From positions 496,001 to 560,000 of the forward strand of contig NZ_JACTGR010000001.1 in NCBI RefSeq assembly GCF_014489075.1: a stretch of DNA of 64,000 nt, read 5' to 3'. Source of the DNA: Sphingomonas sp. JC676. Lineage in GTDB: Bacteria; Pseudomonadota; Alphaproteobacteria; Sphingomonadales; Sphingomonadaceae. The notes under the pieces are model-generated. The model made no database searches. It saw only the letters and a program-made list of their open reading frames with translations, and was not told the DNA's origin. Both the position numbers and the translations under genes were made by a program. Below are positions 24,431 through 33,455 of the stretch, one piece after another (position 1 is the first letter of the stretch; each line of letters starts with the position of its first letter).

Positions 24431-25599
24431 GCGACGACTTCGTCGGCGATCACTTCGATGCGGGCGGCGTCCGGAAAGCCCTCGGCGATCCAGCGATCCT
24501 CTACGGTGCGGAGCGCGCGGGCGACTTCCGGACCCTTGGACAGACCGCGCTCGACGAGCGCGCCGCCAGTGAGCGGAATCCGCGGCACGGGCCAGTCGCG
24601 GACCGACGCCGCGTCCTCGATCCGTCCGCCGAGCAGGAGGATATCCACCCCGCTTTCGGTGCCGAGGCGATAAGCGAGTGCCTGGGGCGTGCCAGGCGGG
24701 AAGGGCGATACTGCGGTGATCAGCCGCCTGCGTTGCGCATTCGAGAGCTTGAGCCGCGCGCCGACCGAATCGGCCGTGGCGGGATCGGGCGGCAGCAGCG
24801 CGGCGAGACGGCGGATCGCGTCCGGCGTCTCGCCCGCGGCAGATTCACTGGTGGCCAGGCCATCAAGCCGCTCCACGCCTTCGGCGGCGATCTCGGGCAG
24901 CACCGGCAGGAAGATGCCGCGATCGACCATCAGGCGGACGACGCGCGCGGCGTGTTTGGCGACCAGCAGCTTGAGCAGCTCATCGGCAATGCGCTCGCGC
25001 GACAATGCCATCAGGTCCTTCGCGCGGGCGGTGCAGGCTTCGAGCCCCGCCGGATCGGGCACGTCGCCGAATCGGGCAAGGAAGCGAAAGAAGCGGAGGA
25101 TGCGCAGATGATCCTCGGCGATTCGCTGCAACGGGTCGCCGATGAAGCGGACACGGCGGGCCTCAAGATCGGCGAGCCCGCCGAAATAGTCGAACAGCTC
25201 GCCGGTGCGCGGATCGGCATAGAGCGCGTTCATCGTGAAATCGCGCCGCGCGGCATCCTCGCGCCAATCGTCGGTGAAGGCGACCGTGGCGCGTCGGCCG
25301 TCGGTAGAGACGTCGCGGCGCAGCGTCGTGACTTCGACCGGGCCGCTCTCGAGCACCGCGGTGATCGTGCCGTGCGCCAGGCCCGTCGGGACGGCGCGGA
25401 TGCCGGCGCGGCGCAGCAGGTCGATAACGTCCTCGGGTTGATGACGCGTGGCAATGTCGATGTCGGCGACCGGCAGTTCGAGCAGCGCGTCACGCACCGC
25501 ACCGCCGACGAAGCGCGACAAGCCCTTGTCCGCACCGAGCACCTCGCCCAGCCGGTCGAGCCCGTCGCGGTGCCGCCAATCGGCATTGGGGAGGATCAT
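24403..25599 (-). CDS. cca: CCA tRNA nucleotidyltransferase / poly(A) polymerase family
   Basis: Adds or repairs the 3'-CCA of tRNA. 398 residues. Nucleotidyltransferase motif SRFVGGAVRDALLELPVADI, followed by IDIAT with the metal Asp pair, then RRDFTMNALY and the YFGG-LADLEARRVRFIGDP stretch. RILRFFRFLARF marks the RNA-binding domain. The ATG at 25599 overlaps the Nudix stop (ATGA); 25608 is an alternative. Alphaproteobacterial members carry a long C-terminal helical region, as here. Confidence 0.92.
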   Translation of the reverse strand: MILPNADWRHRDGLDRLGEVLGADKGLSRFVGGAVRDALLELPVADIDIATRHQPEDVIDLLRRAGIRAVPTGLAHGTITAVLESGPVEVTTLRRDVSTDGRRATVAFTDDWREDAARRDFTMNALYADPRTGELFDYFGGLADLEARRVRFIGDPLQRIAEDHLRILRFFRFLARFGDVPDPAGLEACTARAKDLMALSRERIADELLKLLVAKHAARVVRLMVDRGIFLPVLPEIAAEGVERLDGLATSESAAGETPDAIRRLAALLPPDPATADSVGARLKLSNAQRRRLITAVSPFPPGTPQALAYRLGTESGVDILLLGGRIEDAASVRDWPVPRIPLTGGALVERGLSKGPEVARALRTVEDRWIAEGFPDAARIEVIADEVVAQALRSVKS

Positions 25600-26192
25600 G
25601 CCGTCCATCTGAGCCGCCGTGAGAGATTGACGATCATCGCGGCGGTCGCCCCCCAGATGCGGCGATCGCTCCAAAGGATTTCGTAATAGCGCCGCTCATG
25701 GCCCTGATACGTGGTGCGCGCTTCGGTGTGATTGGCGTGATCGAGCAGGAAGCCGAGCGGGACTTCGAACACGTCGGCGACTTCGGCCTCGGCAGGAACG
25801 AGCGTCAGCGCTGGCGGGACCACGCCGATCACGGGCGTCACGTCATAGCCGGTGACGGTGCGGTAGCGATCGGCGATGCCGATCACGTCGACGCTCGACC
25901 GGGGCAGGGCGATCTCCTCCTCGGCCTCGCGAAGCGCGGCGGCGATCGGGCCGTCGTCCTCGGGATCGATCCGGCCCCCGGGAAAGGCGATCTGGCCGGC
26001 ATGGCGGCGCAGCGTATCGGTACGCTGGGTGAGGATCACGCCGGGGTCGTCGCGATCGGTGACGGCGACCAGCACGGCGGCGGGGCTGCCGGCGGTACCG
26101 GGATCGAAATCATAATGGTCGCCCGCGAGCAGGATCGGTCCCTCGTCATGGGTCGCCTCCAGCGCGATGCGCAGGCGTTCCGCGAGCGTCAT
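25596..26192 (-). CDS. Nudix hydrolase, CoA pyrophosphatase (NudL) type
   Basis: 198 residues. The CoA-pyrophosphatase signature ILTQRTDTLRRHAGQIAFPGG precedes a Nudix box (GGRID...AALREAEEEIAL). Likely hydrolyses CoA or related diphosphates. The ATG at 26192 overlaps the DUF1285 stop by four bases, so the DUF1285-nudL-cca genes form one operon with coupled starts. Confidence 0.9.
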   Translation of the reverse strand: MTLAERLRIALEATHDEGPILLAGDHYDFDPGTAGSPAAVLVAVTDRDDPGVILTQRTDTLRRHAGQIAFPGGRIDPEDDGPIAAALREAEEEIALPRSSVDVIGIADRYRTVTGYDVTPVIGVVPPALTLVPAEAEVADVFEVPLGFLLDHANHTEARTTYQGHERRYYEILWSDRRIWGATAAMIVNLSRRLRWTA

Positions 26193-26761
26193 AGCGTCGT
26201 TTCGCCCGGCTGGAGTGCGAAGAAGGCGCCATCGCTCCACACGCCTGATGGTGTGCTGCCATTGGCGAGCGCGATTTCGGCCAGTTCGTAATAGACGCTG
26301 CGCGCGATCAGCGCATCGAGCCCGGCGCGGACATGGAGATAGGGGCGCGGGCCTTCCTCGCGTTCCTCGAATCGCAGTGCGTGTTCGGGGCCGGCGACAA
26401 CCAGGTCGCCGGTGTTGAGGCGGAAGGCGAGCTTCGCATTGCGGCCTTCGCCGTCTGTTTTCAGCTCCACCGCCATGAAAGGAGCATCTTCGACATCGAT
26501 GTCGAGTTTCTCGACCGGCGTGACCAGGACGAAACGGCCATCGCTCTCGCGGCGCAGGATCGTGGAGAAGAGCCGCACCATCGCCGTTCGACCGATCGGC
26601 GAGCCCTGATGAAACCAGGTGCCGTCGGAGGCGATTCGCATCTCGCTGTGCCCGCAATGATCGGGATTCCAGCTTTCCACCGGCGGAAGACGATTCTCCT
26701 CCGCGAGCCGCGCGATCTCGGTGAGCGAAAGGGCGGCGAAATCGGGTGGTGGGGTTGGCAT
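26189..26761 (-). CDS. DUF1285 domain protein
   Basis: 190 residues matching the DUF1285 family: VESWNPDHCGHSEMRIASDG, then TWFHQGSPIGR and MVRLFSTILRRESDGRFVLVTP near the N-terminus. Function unknown. Its conserved place upstream of nudL and cca in alphaproteobacteria suggests a housekeeping role, but nothing in the sequence defines it. Confidence 0.88.
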   Translation of the reverse strand: MPTPPPDFAALSLTEIARLAEENRLPPVESWNPDHCGHSEMRIASDGTWFHQGSPIGRTAMVRLFSTILRRESDGRFVLVTPVEKLDIDVEDAPFMAVELKTDGEGRNAKLAFRLNTGDLVVAGPEHALRFEEREEGPRPYLHVRAGLDALIARSVYYELAEIALANGSTPSGVWSDGAFFALQPGETTL

Positions 26762-26825
26762 GGGATATTTCCCTTAGACCGTTCCGATCGTCCTTGTCGA
26801 AGGCTGACGTCGCGGCCCCGCGCGA

Positions 26826-27356
26826 TCAGGCCGCCTGGCGCACCCGGGGTCCGAGCGCCCCGGCGCAATCGGGCACCGCAGACCCGCGCGCGAGCAGGCG
26901 GCGCGCCTCGAACGGTCCCGGCAGGCGCCAGCCAGTGGTATGCTCGGCGGTGAAGCCGAAGAAGCGGCCATAATATTCGGGATCGCCGACCAGCATCAGC
27001 GCGTCGGCCCCGGCCACGCCCGAGCCGGGCACCGCCTCGAGCATCCGATCCATCAGCGCGCGACCGATTCCCCCCTGCTGCCAGCGCGGATCGACCGCGA
27101 CGGGGCCGACCATGATCATGGGCACAGCGCGCCCGCCATCGCATGCCAGCTCGACCGGCCAGCACTGGATCGAGCCCGCCAGTGCGCCATCATCCTGGAT
27201 CGCGGCAAAGCTCAGTTCGGGAATCGGAGAGATTCCGGTGCGGATGCGATAGGCAGTGCGCGTGCGGCGATCGGTTCCGAAGGCACTGTCGAGAAGGGCC
27301 TCGACTGCCTGGGAGTCAACGGAACCGAGCGGCACCAGTGCGATCACCTCGTACAT
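26826..27356 (-). CDS. GNAT family N-acetyltransferase
   Basis: 176 residues. The GNAT acetyl-CoA site is seen in VGPVAVDPRWQQGGIGRALM (motif A, Q/R-x-x-G-x-G/A) and a second strand with LMLVGDPEYYGRFFGF. YYGRFGF-type endings are typical of YhbS-like acetyltransferases. The ATG at 27356 was chosen because the fold begins at MYEVIALVPLG. Substrate unknown. Confidence 0.88.
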   Translation of the reverse strand: MYEVIALVPLGSVDSQAVEALLDSAFGTDRRTRTAYRIRTGISPIPELSFAAIQDDGALAGSIQCWPVELACDGGRAVPMIMVGPVAVDPRWQQGGIGRALMDRMLEAVPGSGVAGADALMLVGDPEYYGRFFGFTAEHTTGWRLPGPFEARRLLARGSAVPDCAGALGPRVRQAA

Positions 27357-27524
27357 CCTTACGCATGAAGCCCGAACGGGGGGCATTCGGGCCGCGCGCT
27401 TTAGCGCCGATGCGCGCAGGTGCAAGGGCGAATCGTTTCGCGGCCGCCTCTCTTTGGGGCACGGGCCTTTCCACCATCGCGGCATCTGCTATTGCGCCGG
27501 CCAGTTCGCATGAAAGGCGCTTGA

Positions 27525-27896
27525 TTGCCCGACCTACTCCAGTTGCAGGTGCACGACCTCCAGGTCGATGTCCTGACCGGCATCTATTCCGAAGAGACTC
27601 ACCTGCCGCAGCCGCTGCGCATCTCGATCACTGCCGATATCGATCTGCCCGAGCGATTCGCGCCCGATACGCCGCTCAGCGCCTCCAAAAGCTATATCGA
27701 CCTGAAGCACGCGGCGACGGGCGCGCTGCCGCAGGGCGTGCATTTCACCCTGATTGAAGGCGTGGCCGAGCATATCTGCGAGACGATCCTCGTCTCCGAT
27801 TCGCGGGTGCGCCGCGTCGAGGTGCGAATCGTCAAGCTGGCGATCGCCGAGAATGGCGAATCGATCGGGATCACATTGGTCCGCAACCGGCGCTGA
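27525..27896 (+). CDS. folB: dihydroneopterin aldolase
   Basis: Folate-pathway enzyme converting dihydroneopterin to hydroxymethyl-dihydropterin and glycolaldehyde. 123 residues. Family motifs: VDVLTGIYSEETHLPQPLRI at the N-terminus, SYIDLKHAATG in the middle, HFTLIEGVAEHICETIL with the conserved Glu, and VEVRIVKLAIAE. The start is TTG at 27525. No other folate genes are seen nearby. Confidence 0.85.
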   Translation: MPDLLQLQVHDLQVDVLTGIYSEETHLPQPLRISITADIDLPERFAPDTPLSASKSYIDLKHAATGALPQGVHFTLIEGVAEHICETILVSDSRVRRVEVRIVKLAIAENGESIGITLVRNRR

Positions 27897-27914
27897 AGGC
27901 CGCCGCATTATATA

Positions 27915-28751
27915 TTACGTGCAGGGCCCCAGCTCGCGGAGCACGAGCGCATAGTCCGCGCGCGCGGCCGCAGCGTTGGCGGGCTCCTCCGCCGACAGGC
28001 TTTCCGCCGGAATCTCGCGGGGCAGGCCGCATGCCAGGCGATACCAGAGCAAGGTCGCGGGCTTGGGCGGGCCGGCGCCATTATCGACAATGTCGCCAAG
28101 CGATACCGACCAGCGCGTCTGCTCGCCGGGGCGGCGGAGAATCTGGAGCGACACCGGCGTGCCGGTCGAGGTCTGCAGGAAGACCTGCGTTTCGCCCTCG
28201 CCGGGCAGCGACCCCGGAACGTGGAATGTGTTGCCGATGCCGGTGATCGCGGGTGGCGCATCGGCGGCGAGCACATCCTTGGTGATGCCGCGCACCTGCG
28301 CATCAAGATCGGCGGACCAGGCGAGTTGGCCGTCAAGGCCGGTGAGTTGGATCTGATCGGCGCGCGCCGCAACGGGGCCGGCGAACAGCACGACCCGCTG
28401 CTTCTTGAGCTTGGGCAGCTTGCCGCGCGCGTTCAGCGGAATCTCGGCGACGTAAGAGATGCGCGCGGGAAGCGCGTTCGTGCCGCGAATCAGCGCCAGC
28501 ACATCGGCTTCTATATATACGCGTCCTCGGCCCGGCTTAACATTTGGTGCATCCGCCGATTTGATCGGACTGACCTCGGCAATGCGCGCATCAATGATCA
28601 AAGGCGCACCCACGACGTCGCCGGCGAGGGTGGCATAGCTTGGTAAGACAGGGTCGGCTTGTGCCGTGTTTTGTGTGGGTTGTGCCGCGGCTTGGATAGC
28701 GACGACTTGTGCTGCAACGCAACAAAACGCTAATACAGGGATACGGATCAT
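27915..28751 (-). CDS. secreted/periplasmic protein, hypothetical
   Basis: 278 residues with a signal peptide (about 1-23, ending AAAQ). The remainder is a beta-rich domain with PLIIDARIAEVSPI, VYIEADVLALIRG and QRVVLFAGPVA, and a Cys near the C-terminus (LGPC). I recall similar proteins in sphingomonads but no function. It is divergent from tonB, with 224 bases between the starts. Confidence 0.75.
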   Translation of the reverse strand: MIRIPVLAFCCVAAQVVAIQAAAQPTQNTAQADPVLPSYATLAGDVVGAPLIIDARIAEVSPIKSADAPNVKPGRGRVYIEADVLALIRGTNALPARISYVAEIPLNARGKLPKLKKQRVVLFAGPVAARADQIQLTGLDGQLAWSADLDAQVRGITKDVLAADAPPAITGIGNTFHVPGSLPGEGETQVFLQTSTGTPVSLQILRRPGEQTRWSVSLGDIVDNGAGPPKPATLLWYRLACGLPREIPAESLSAEEPANAAAARADYALVLRELGPCT

Positions 28752-28920
28752 GCCATTCGCGTTACCCGATTGTGCCGTTCTTATACAGAAATAATTCTGC
28801 CATGCGGCGCCTGTAGGGCCAGTTTGTCCGACAAAGGGTTTGCGTCCCCCGGGACGCCACGATAGAGACTCGCGCTCTGCCGAACGGACGCACAGAGCGC
28901 ACGGCGGGCGGATCTGTGCA

Positions 28921-28934
28921 GCGGGTTAACCCGC
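28921..28934. promoter_or_regulatory. 14-bp perfect palindrome upstream of tonB
   Basis: GCGGGTTAACCCGC, 42 bases before the tonB ATG in a 224-base divergent intergenic region. It is symmetric and isolated, so a repressor or activator site is possible. No regulator is assigned. Confidence 0.4.
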
Positions 28935-28975
28935 GCTCAGTTTCGCAAGCAGGATTAGAGGAGTGACGTTGCCGA

Positions 28976-29653
28976 ATGGCTTACGCTGACCGGAATGTAA
29001 GTGGCAGCCGCGTCGTTGCGATCGTACTGGTCGCACTGATCGTGGCTGGCATGGGATATGCCTTCGTCACAGGTCTGGCATACCAATATATCAAGAAGAA
29101 AGCGGAAGAGCTGAAGACCTTCGAGGTCGAAGAGCCGCCGCCCCCGCCGGAGGAGGTGCCGCCACCGCCGCCGCCGCCTGACACGCCCGTGCCGCCGCCG
29201 CCGACCCAGGTCGTGACGCCGCCGGCCATCGTGCAGACGGTGTCGCCGTCGCCGCCGATCCAGACGACGGCGATCATTCCGCCGCCGCCGCCGCTCACGC
29301 CGCCGGCGCCGCCCGCTCCTCCTGCGCCTCCGCAACCGCCGGCACCGCCGCGGATCGCAAAGGCGCTCAAGCCCAAGAGTCCGCCGCAAGGCTGGGTGAC
29401 GAACGACGATTATCCTTCTGCCGCGCTGCGCGCCGAGCAGCAGGGTTCGACGGGTTTCCGTCTCAGCGTCGACGCCTCCGGCAAGGTGACGGACTGCACG
29501 ATCACTTCGTCGAGCGGTTCCGCACTGCTGGACAACACGGCTTGCTCGTTGCTCAAGCGCCGCGCCCGGTTCTCCCCGGCCGAGGATGCAGGTGGCAACA
29601 AGATCCCGGCCGCGTGGTCGAGCCGCTTCCGCTGGGAGCTGCCCAAGAACTGA
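28976..29653 (+). CDS. tonB: energy transducer TonB
   Basis: Links the ExbB-ExbD proton motor to outer-membrane TonB-dependent receptors. 225 residues: short cytoplasmic N-terminus, membrane anchor (about 12-34), a long Pro-rich periplasmic spacer (about 50-128) and the C-terminal TonB domain (DYPSAALRAEQQGSTGFRLSV ... RRARFSPA). GAGGAG precedes the ATG at a somewhat long 12 bases. First gene of a tonB-exbB-exbD-exbD operon. Confidence 0.93.
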   Translation: MAYADRNVSGSRVVAIVLVALIVAGMGYAFVTGLAYQYIKKKAEELKTFEVEEPPPPPEEVPPPPPPPDTPVPPPPTQVVTPPAIVQTVSPSPPIQTTAIIPPPPPLTPPAPPAPPAPPQPPAPPRIAKALKPKSPPQGWVTNDDYPSAALRAEQQGSTGFRLSVDASGKVTDCTITSSSGSALLDNTACSLLKRRARFSPAEDAGGNKIPAAWSSRFRWELPKN

Positions 29654-29729
29654 TTGAGTGGCCGGCGTGCCGATGGCGGCGCGCCGGAGTGTGGAAAAAC
29701 GCGATACTTATTAGAGGAAAGAACCGACA

Positions 29730-30515
29730 ATGCTCACGACCATTCTCGCCGCCGGGTCCGCGGCAGCCAAGGGCGGCAACCCCTACGGCCTCATCCCCGC
29801 GCTCCGTGAGGGCGGCCTGATCTCGCAGACCGTTTTCGGTCTGCTGGTGCTGATGCTCTTCGTTTCGCTCTACATCTTCTTCACCAAGATCTTCGAACAG
29901 CAGAAGATCATCAACCAGGCAAAGCGCGTCCGCGCCAGCTTCTGGAGCGCCAACAGCCTGCGCGAAGGCGCTGCCAAGCTCGAGAAGAACTCGGCCTATC
30001 GCCAGATCGTCGACGATGGTCTCGAAGCGCAGGAGCAGTACAAGGAACTCACCGATCCGGTCGAGGCCCATGACTGGCTGCACGGCTCGCTCGCCCGCTC
30101 GGAAGCGACGATCAATTCGGCACTCAACGGCGGCCTGGCGTTCCTCGCCTCGACCGGCGCGACCGCGCCGTTCATCGGTCTGTTCGGTACCGTCATCGGC
30201 ATCTACCGCGCGCTGATCAAGATCGGCTCGGCAGGTCAGGCTTCGATCGACGCCGTCGCCGGCCCGGTCGGTGAGGCACTCATCATGACCGCGCTCGGTC
30301 TGGTCGTCGCGGTTCCCGCGGTGCTCGGCTACAACTTCCTGCAGCGCCGCAACAAGGCGATTGCGGAATCGCTGAACGCCTTCTCGAACGACGTGCTGGG
30401 CTATCTGGCTTCGGACGGCCGCGTTCGCCCGACCACGGCAAAGAAGAGCCCGGCCAAGCCGGCGGCTCCCACCACGACTGCCGGCCAGACCGGTGGCGTG
30501 CCGACCCGCCCGTAA
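29730..30515 (+). CDS. exbB: ExbB/TolQ/MotA-family proton channel
   Basis: Inner-membrane motor subunit. 261 residues with three membrane helices (about 34-52, 145-170 and 180-215). The family signature LAFLASTGATAPFIGLFGTVIGI and VGEALIMTALGLVVAVPAVLGYN carries the channel-lining Thr residues. A short Ala/Pro/Thr-rich C-terminal tail is extra. It lies 76 bases after tonB. Confidence 0.94.
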   Translation: MLTTILAAGSAAAKGGNPYGLIPALREGGLISQTVFGLLVLMLFVSLYIFFTKIFEQQKIINQAKRVRASFWSANSLREGAAKLEKNSAYRQIVDDGLEAQEQYKELTDPVEAHDWLHGSLARSEATINSALNGGLAFLASTGATAPFIGLFGTVIGIYRALIKIGSAGQASIDAVAGPVGEALIMTALGLVVAVPAVLGYNFLQRRNKAIAESLNAFSNDVLGYLASDGRVRPTTAKKSPAKPAAPTTTAGQTGGVPTRP

Positions 30516-30609
30516 AATACCACGACCTACAGGGAGCCGCGCGCCGTGCGCGGCTCCCGCTGCCAGGCCCCCGGCCGGCAGCGGCATTTGAAGGATAGGA
30601 TAGCGCCCA

Positions 30610-31089
30610 ATGGCGATGAGCGTAGGCGATAGCGGCGACGACGCACCGATGTCGGACATCAACACCACGCCCATGGTGGACGTGATGCTGGTGCTTCTGA
30701 TCATCTTCCTGATTGCGGTTCCAGTGGTGATCCAGACGATCAAGATGGACTTGCCGAAGGTGCAGTTCGAGCCGACGGTCACCAAGCCCGAGAACGTCGC
30801 GCTTTCGGTGACGGGCGCGGGCGGCCAGTGCAAGGTCTATTGGGGCATGACCCCGGTGACCCATGAGGAGTTGCTTCAGCGAGCGGTGAAGAAGCTGGAG
30901 GACGAGATCGCGCGTCAGGGTGGTCCCAACGCTGCCGGCCTCGAGCTTCCCGAAGTGCATATTCGCGGCGACGTGGGCACTCCGTATCGGTGTATCGGTG
31001 GCACGATCTATACGATGCAGATGGCTGGTTTCGTGAAGGTCGGCTTCATCTCAGAGCCTGAGCCCGGCGCCACCACCGTCCGCATGTGA
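30610..31089 (+). CDS. exbD: ExbD/TolR-family protein (first copy)
   Basis: 159 residues. The N-terminal signature SDINTTPMVDVMLVLLIIF carries the membrane Asp (VDVMLVL) essential for proton flow, followed by a periplasmic domain. This copy has a 40-residue insertion with two Cys (GQCKVYW, PYRCIGG) that the second copy lacks. It follows exbB. Confidence 0.93.
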   Translation: MAMSVGDSGDDAPMSDINTTPMVDVMLVLLIIFLIAVPVVIQTIKMDLPKVQFEPTVTKPENVALSVTGAGGQCKVYWGMTPVTHEELLQRAVKKLEDEIARQGGPNAAGLELPEVHIRGDVGTPYRCIGGTIYTMQMAGFVKVGFISEPEPGATTVRM

Positions 31090-31116
31090 CGATCACCGTT
31101 TAAAGGAGTTACGAAA

Positions 31117-31542
31117 ATGGCAATGAGCGGTGGCCGGGACGATGGTCAGCCGATGATGGAACTGAACACGACGCCGTTGATCGACGTCATGCTCGTGCTC
31201 CTCATCATGTTCATCATCACCATCCCCATTCAGACTCACGCAGTGAAGGTCGATCTGCCGCAGAATTCGCCGCAGAACGCCACGCCGATCGAGCCTGAAA
31301 AGAACAAGCTCTACATCGATGCCGAAGGCCGCGTGTACTGGAACAGCGTGCAGATCGACGACGTGACGCTGCGCCAGTATCTCGACGCGTCGCTCCAGCG
31401 CGATCCGGAGCCCGAGCTGCACTTCCAGCCCGATCCGCAGGCGCGCTACGACGTGGTCGATCGCGTGCTCGCGATCGTCAAGCGTGCGAACGTGACCAAG
31501 CTCGGCTTTGTCGGCAACGAGCAGTATCGCAACGACTTCTGA
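31117..31542 (+). CDS. exbD: ExbD/TolR-family protein (second copy)
   Basis: 141 residues. MMELNTTPLIDVMLVLLIMF includes the functional membrane Asp. The periplasmic domain ends VVDRVLAIVKRANVTKLGFV, the usual ExbD tail. It is 27 bases after the first copy; the two may form a mixed ExbD dimer. Confidence 0.93.
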   Translation: MAMSGGRDDGQPMMELNTTPLIDVMLVLLIMFIITIPIQTHAVKVDLPQNSPQNATPIEPEKNKLYIDAEGRVYWNSVQIDDVTLRQYLDASLQRDPEPELHFQPDPQARYDVVDRVLAIVKRANVTKLGFVGNEQYRNDF

Positions 31543-31574
31543 TCGGCCGGGCGCGTCCCGTGCCGGGAAATTAG

Positions 31575-31607
31575 AGAGGCGGTCCTTCGGGGCCGCCTCT
31601 TTTTTTT
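31575..31607 (+). terminator. rho-independent terminator of the tonB-exb operon
   Basis: Stem AGAGGCGG (31575-31582) with CCGCCTCT (31593-31600), a loop containing TTCG, and a run of eight T bases. It lies 32 bases after the second exbD stop. Confidence 0.92.
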
Positions 31608-31641
31608 AAGCATTTTTCCTGATTGCACGCTTGCAACGAAA

Positions 31642-31660
31642 GTGTCACATAAGAGTCATT
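31642..31660 (+). promoter_or_regulatory. candidate Pho-box-like direct repeat
   Basis: TGTCAC and AGTCAT repeats 11 bases apart (GTGTCACATAAGAGTCATT) resemble a PhoB site. They lie 48-66 bases before the ATG of the gene at 31708. An inverted GTGACAC follows at 31664. The match is moderate. Confidence 0.35.
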
Positions 31661-31707
31661 CAAGTGACACCAAGTCGTAAACTTGATGTAACATTAGGAG
31701 ATGCCCG

Positions 31708-32064
31708 ATGCGTATGGGGCTTGTCGCTGCGGCCATCGCGCCGCTCACCCTCATTGCGATTCCCGCGCAGGCGCAGGACAGCGCCGTAGCCAGCGCCCAG
31801 ATCTTCAGCGGCGCGTATGACAAGGCGGAGCAAAAGCTGCTCGCCGAGCTTCGCATCCACCCCAACCGGCCCGAGCTGCTGCTCAATCTCGCCGCCGTCT
31901 ATGTGCAGACCGGCCGCGACGCTGAAGCGCGCGCTTTGTATACGCGGGTTCTGGCGCAGGATGACGTATTGATGGATCTTCGCGCGGAACGCACCGTCGG
32001 TTCGCATGCGGTCGCCCAGAACGGGCTCAAGCGCATCGAAACCGTGCAGTTCAGCGCCCGCTGA
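31708..32064 (+). CDS. secreted TPR-like protein
   Basis: 118 residues: signal peptide (about 1-22, ending AQAQ), then two TPR-like helices (AQIFSGAYDKAEQKLLAELRIHP and NRPELLLNLAAVYVQTGRDAEARALYTRVL). Probably periplasmic; partner unknown. It has its own upstream region after the exb terminator. Its 3' end overlaps the convergent gene by 14 bases. Confidence 0.8.
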   Translation: MRMGLVAAAIAPLTLIAIPAQAQDSAVASAQIFSGAYDKAEQKLLAELRIHPNRPELLLNLAAVYVQTGRDAEARALYTRVLAQDDVLMDLRAERTVGSHAVAQNGLKRIETVQFSAR

Positions 32065-32803
32065 ACGGACGCGCGCGGCCGGCCTGGGTCAGGCCGCGCG
32101 CGAGCCAGGCGGCGCCGGTGATCGACAAAGCGATCAGCAGCATCGTCCATTCCAGCCGGCTGGAAGGCGCCGCGACAACCCGCGGCGCATGCAGCAGTAC
32201 CACGAACCCTCCACACATCACCGCGAGCAAGGTCGCCGCCAGCGGCGCGGCGACGCCCGATACGATCGCCAGCCCCGCCGCGATATGCGCGCCGCCGGTG
32301 AAATAAGCCCAGTAAAGCCGGTGCGGCAGCCAGGCGGGCACCATCGAAGCCGTGAAATCGGCATAGGCGAGATGGCTGATCCCGAAGACGATCGGGCACA
32401 GGCCGAACAGAATGCGCAGCACGGTGCGCATGTTTCCGGGCCGTCTGCCCAGGAAGAGCGCCATTCCGCCGGTCGCCAGCGCGAAAGTCTCGGCAAATCC
32501 CAGCAGGGCCCCGACCGCGGGCTTGGCGACAACCACCGGCACGTGCAGCGCGAGCGCCCAGACCAGGTATTGAAGGGGGAGGAGCAGCCGCAGGAACCCG
32601 GCGCGGGGCAGCAAGGCAAGCAATCCGCCCAACCCGAGCAGCGCGGCGCTGACCAGCACCAGCGTCTCGCGCCGCGGGATGCCCGCCGGCACCGGCTGCC
32701 ATTGCAGCGCGAAGTCGCGATAGAGGAAGGTGATCACCGCCAGGCCGATCGCGCCCGCAGCATAGGGCAGGGCATTGGTGTCGATCGTCCGGCCGGCCCG
32801 CAT
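32051..32803 (-). CDS. DoxX-like multi-pass membrane protein
   Basis: 250 residues, hydrophobic, with about seven membrane helices. The segment FGLCPIVFGISHLAYADFTASMVPAW and AAGLAIVSGVAAPLAATLLA resemble DoxX/DUF6644-type quinone-reacting membrane proteins, but this is a weak match. The ATG at 32803 was chosen because GAGGAGAACAAGGTG lies just before it. Confidence 0.65.
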   Translation of the reverse strand: MRAGRTIDTNALPYAAGAIGLAVITFLYRDFALQWQPVPAGIPRRETLVLVSAALLGLGGLLALLPRAGFLRLLLPLQYLVWALALHVPVVVAKPAVGALLGFAETFALATGGMALFLGRRPGNMRTVLRILFGLCPIVFGISHLAYADFTASMVPAWLPHRLYWAYFTGGAHIAAGLAIVSGVAAPLAATLLAVMCGGFVVLLHAPRVVAAPSSRLEWTMLLIALSITGAAWLARGLTQAGRARPFSGR

Positions 32804-32819
32804 CACCTTGTTCTCCTCG

Positions 32820-33374
32820 TCAAAGCCGCGGCAGGGTGACGCCCCGCTGGCCCATATATTTGCCCGCGCGATCGGCATAGCTGGTCTCGCAAGGCTGCTC
32901 GCCCTTTAGGAACAGGAACTGGCAGGCGCCTTCATTGGCGTAGATCTTGGCGGGCAGCGGCGTCGTGTTCGAGAATTCGAGCGTGACATGGCCTTCCCAT
33001 TCGGGCTCGAGCGGGGTCACGTTGACGATGATCCCGCACCGGGCATAGGTCGACTTGCCGAGGCAGATGACGAGCACGTCGCGCGGCACCCGGAAATATT
33101 CGACCGTGCGCGCCAGCGCAAAGCTGTTGGGCGGGATCACGCAGCAATCGGTCTTGCGATCGACGAAGCTGTTGGAGTCGAAATTCTTGGGATCGACGAT
33201 CGCCGAATCGACATTGGTGAAGATCTTGAACTCGTCGGCGACGCGCGCGTCATAGCCGTAGGAGGAGAGGCCGTAGCTGATGCAGCCCTCGCGCCGCTGC
33301 GCCTCCACGAAAGGCTCGATCATGCCGTGCTTCTGCGCCTGTTCGCGAATCCAGCGGTCGGAAAGGATGGACAT
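32820..33374 (-). CDS. dcd: dCTP deaminase
   Basis: Converts dCTP to dUTP for thymidylate synthesis. 184 residues. Features: [13 protein letters not shown], the [16 protein letters not shown] stretch, [31 protein letters not shown] with the catalytic Glu region, and [23 protein letters not shown] at 33374; GTG two codons earlier is possible. It lies 16 bases upstream of the DoxX-like gene on the same strand. Confidence 0.95.
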   Translation of the reverse strand: MSILSDRWIREQAQKHGMIEPFVEAQRREGCISYGLSSYGYDARVADEFKIFTNVDSAIVDPKNFDSNSFVDRKTDCCVIPPNSFALARTVEYFRVPRDVLVICLGKSTYARCGIIVNVTPLEPEWEGHVTLEFSNTTPLPAKIYANEGACQFLFLKGEQPCETSYADRAGKYMGQRGVTLPRL

Positions 33375-33455
33375 CGTCACTCCGTGATTGCGCCGCGTTT
33401 GTCGCGGCTAAGCGGGCCGGCTGCAAGAGGCTAGCGCGACCGTGATTCTATTTCT

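Noticed and set aside
29130..29360. Low-complexity CCG-rich stretch as a DNA repeat
   Set aside because: It encodes the Pro-rich periplasmic spacer of TonB and is explained by that.
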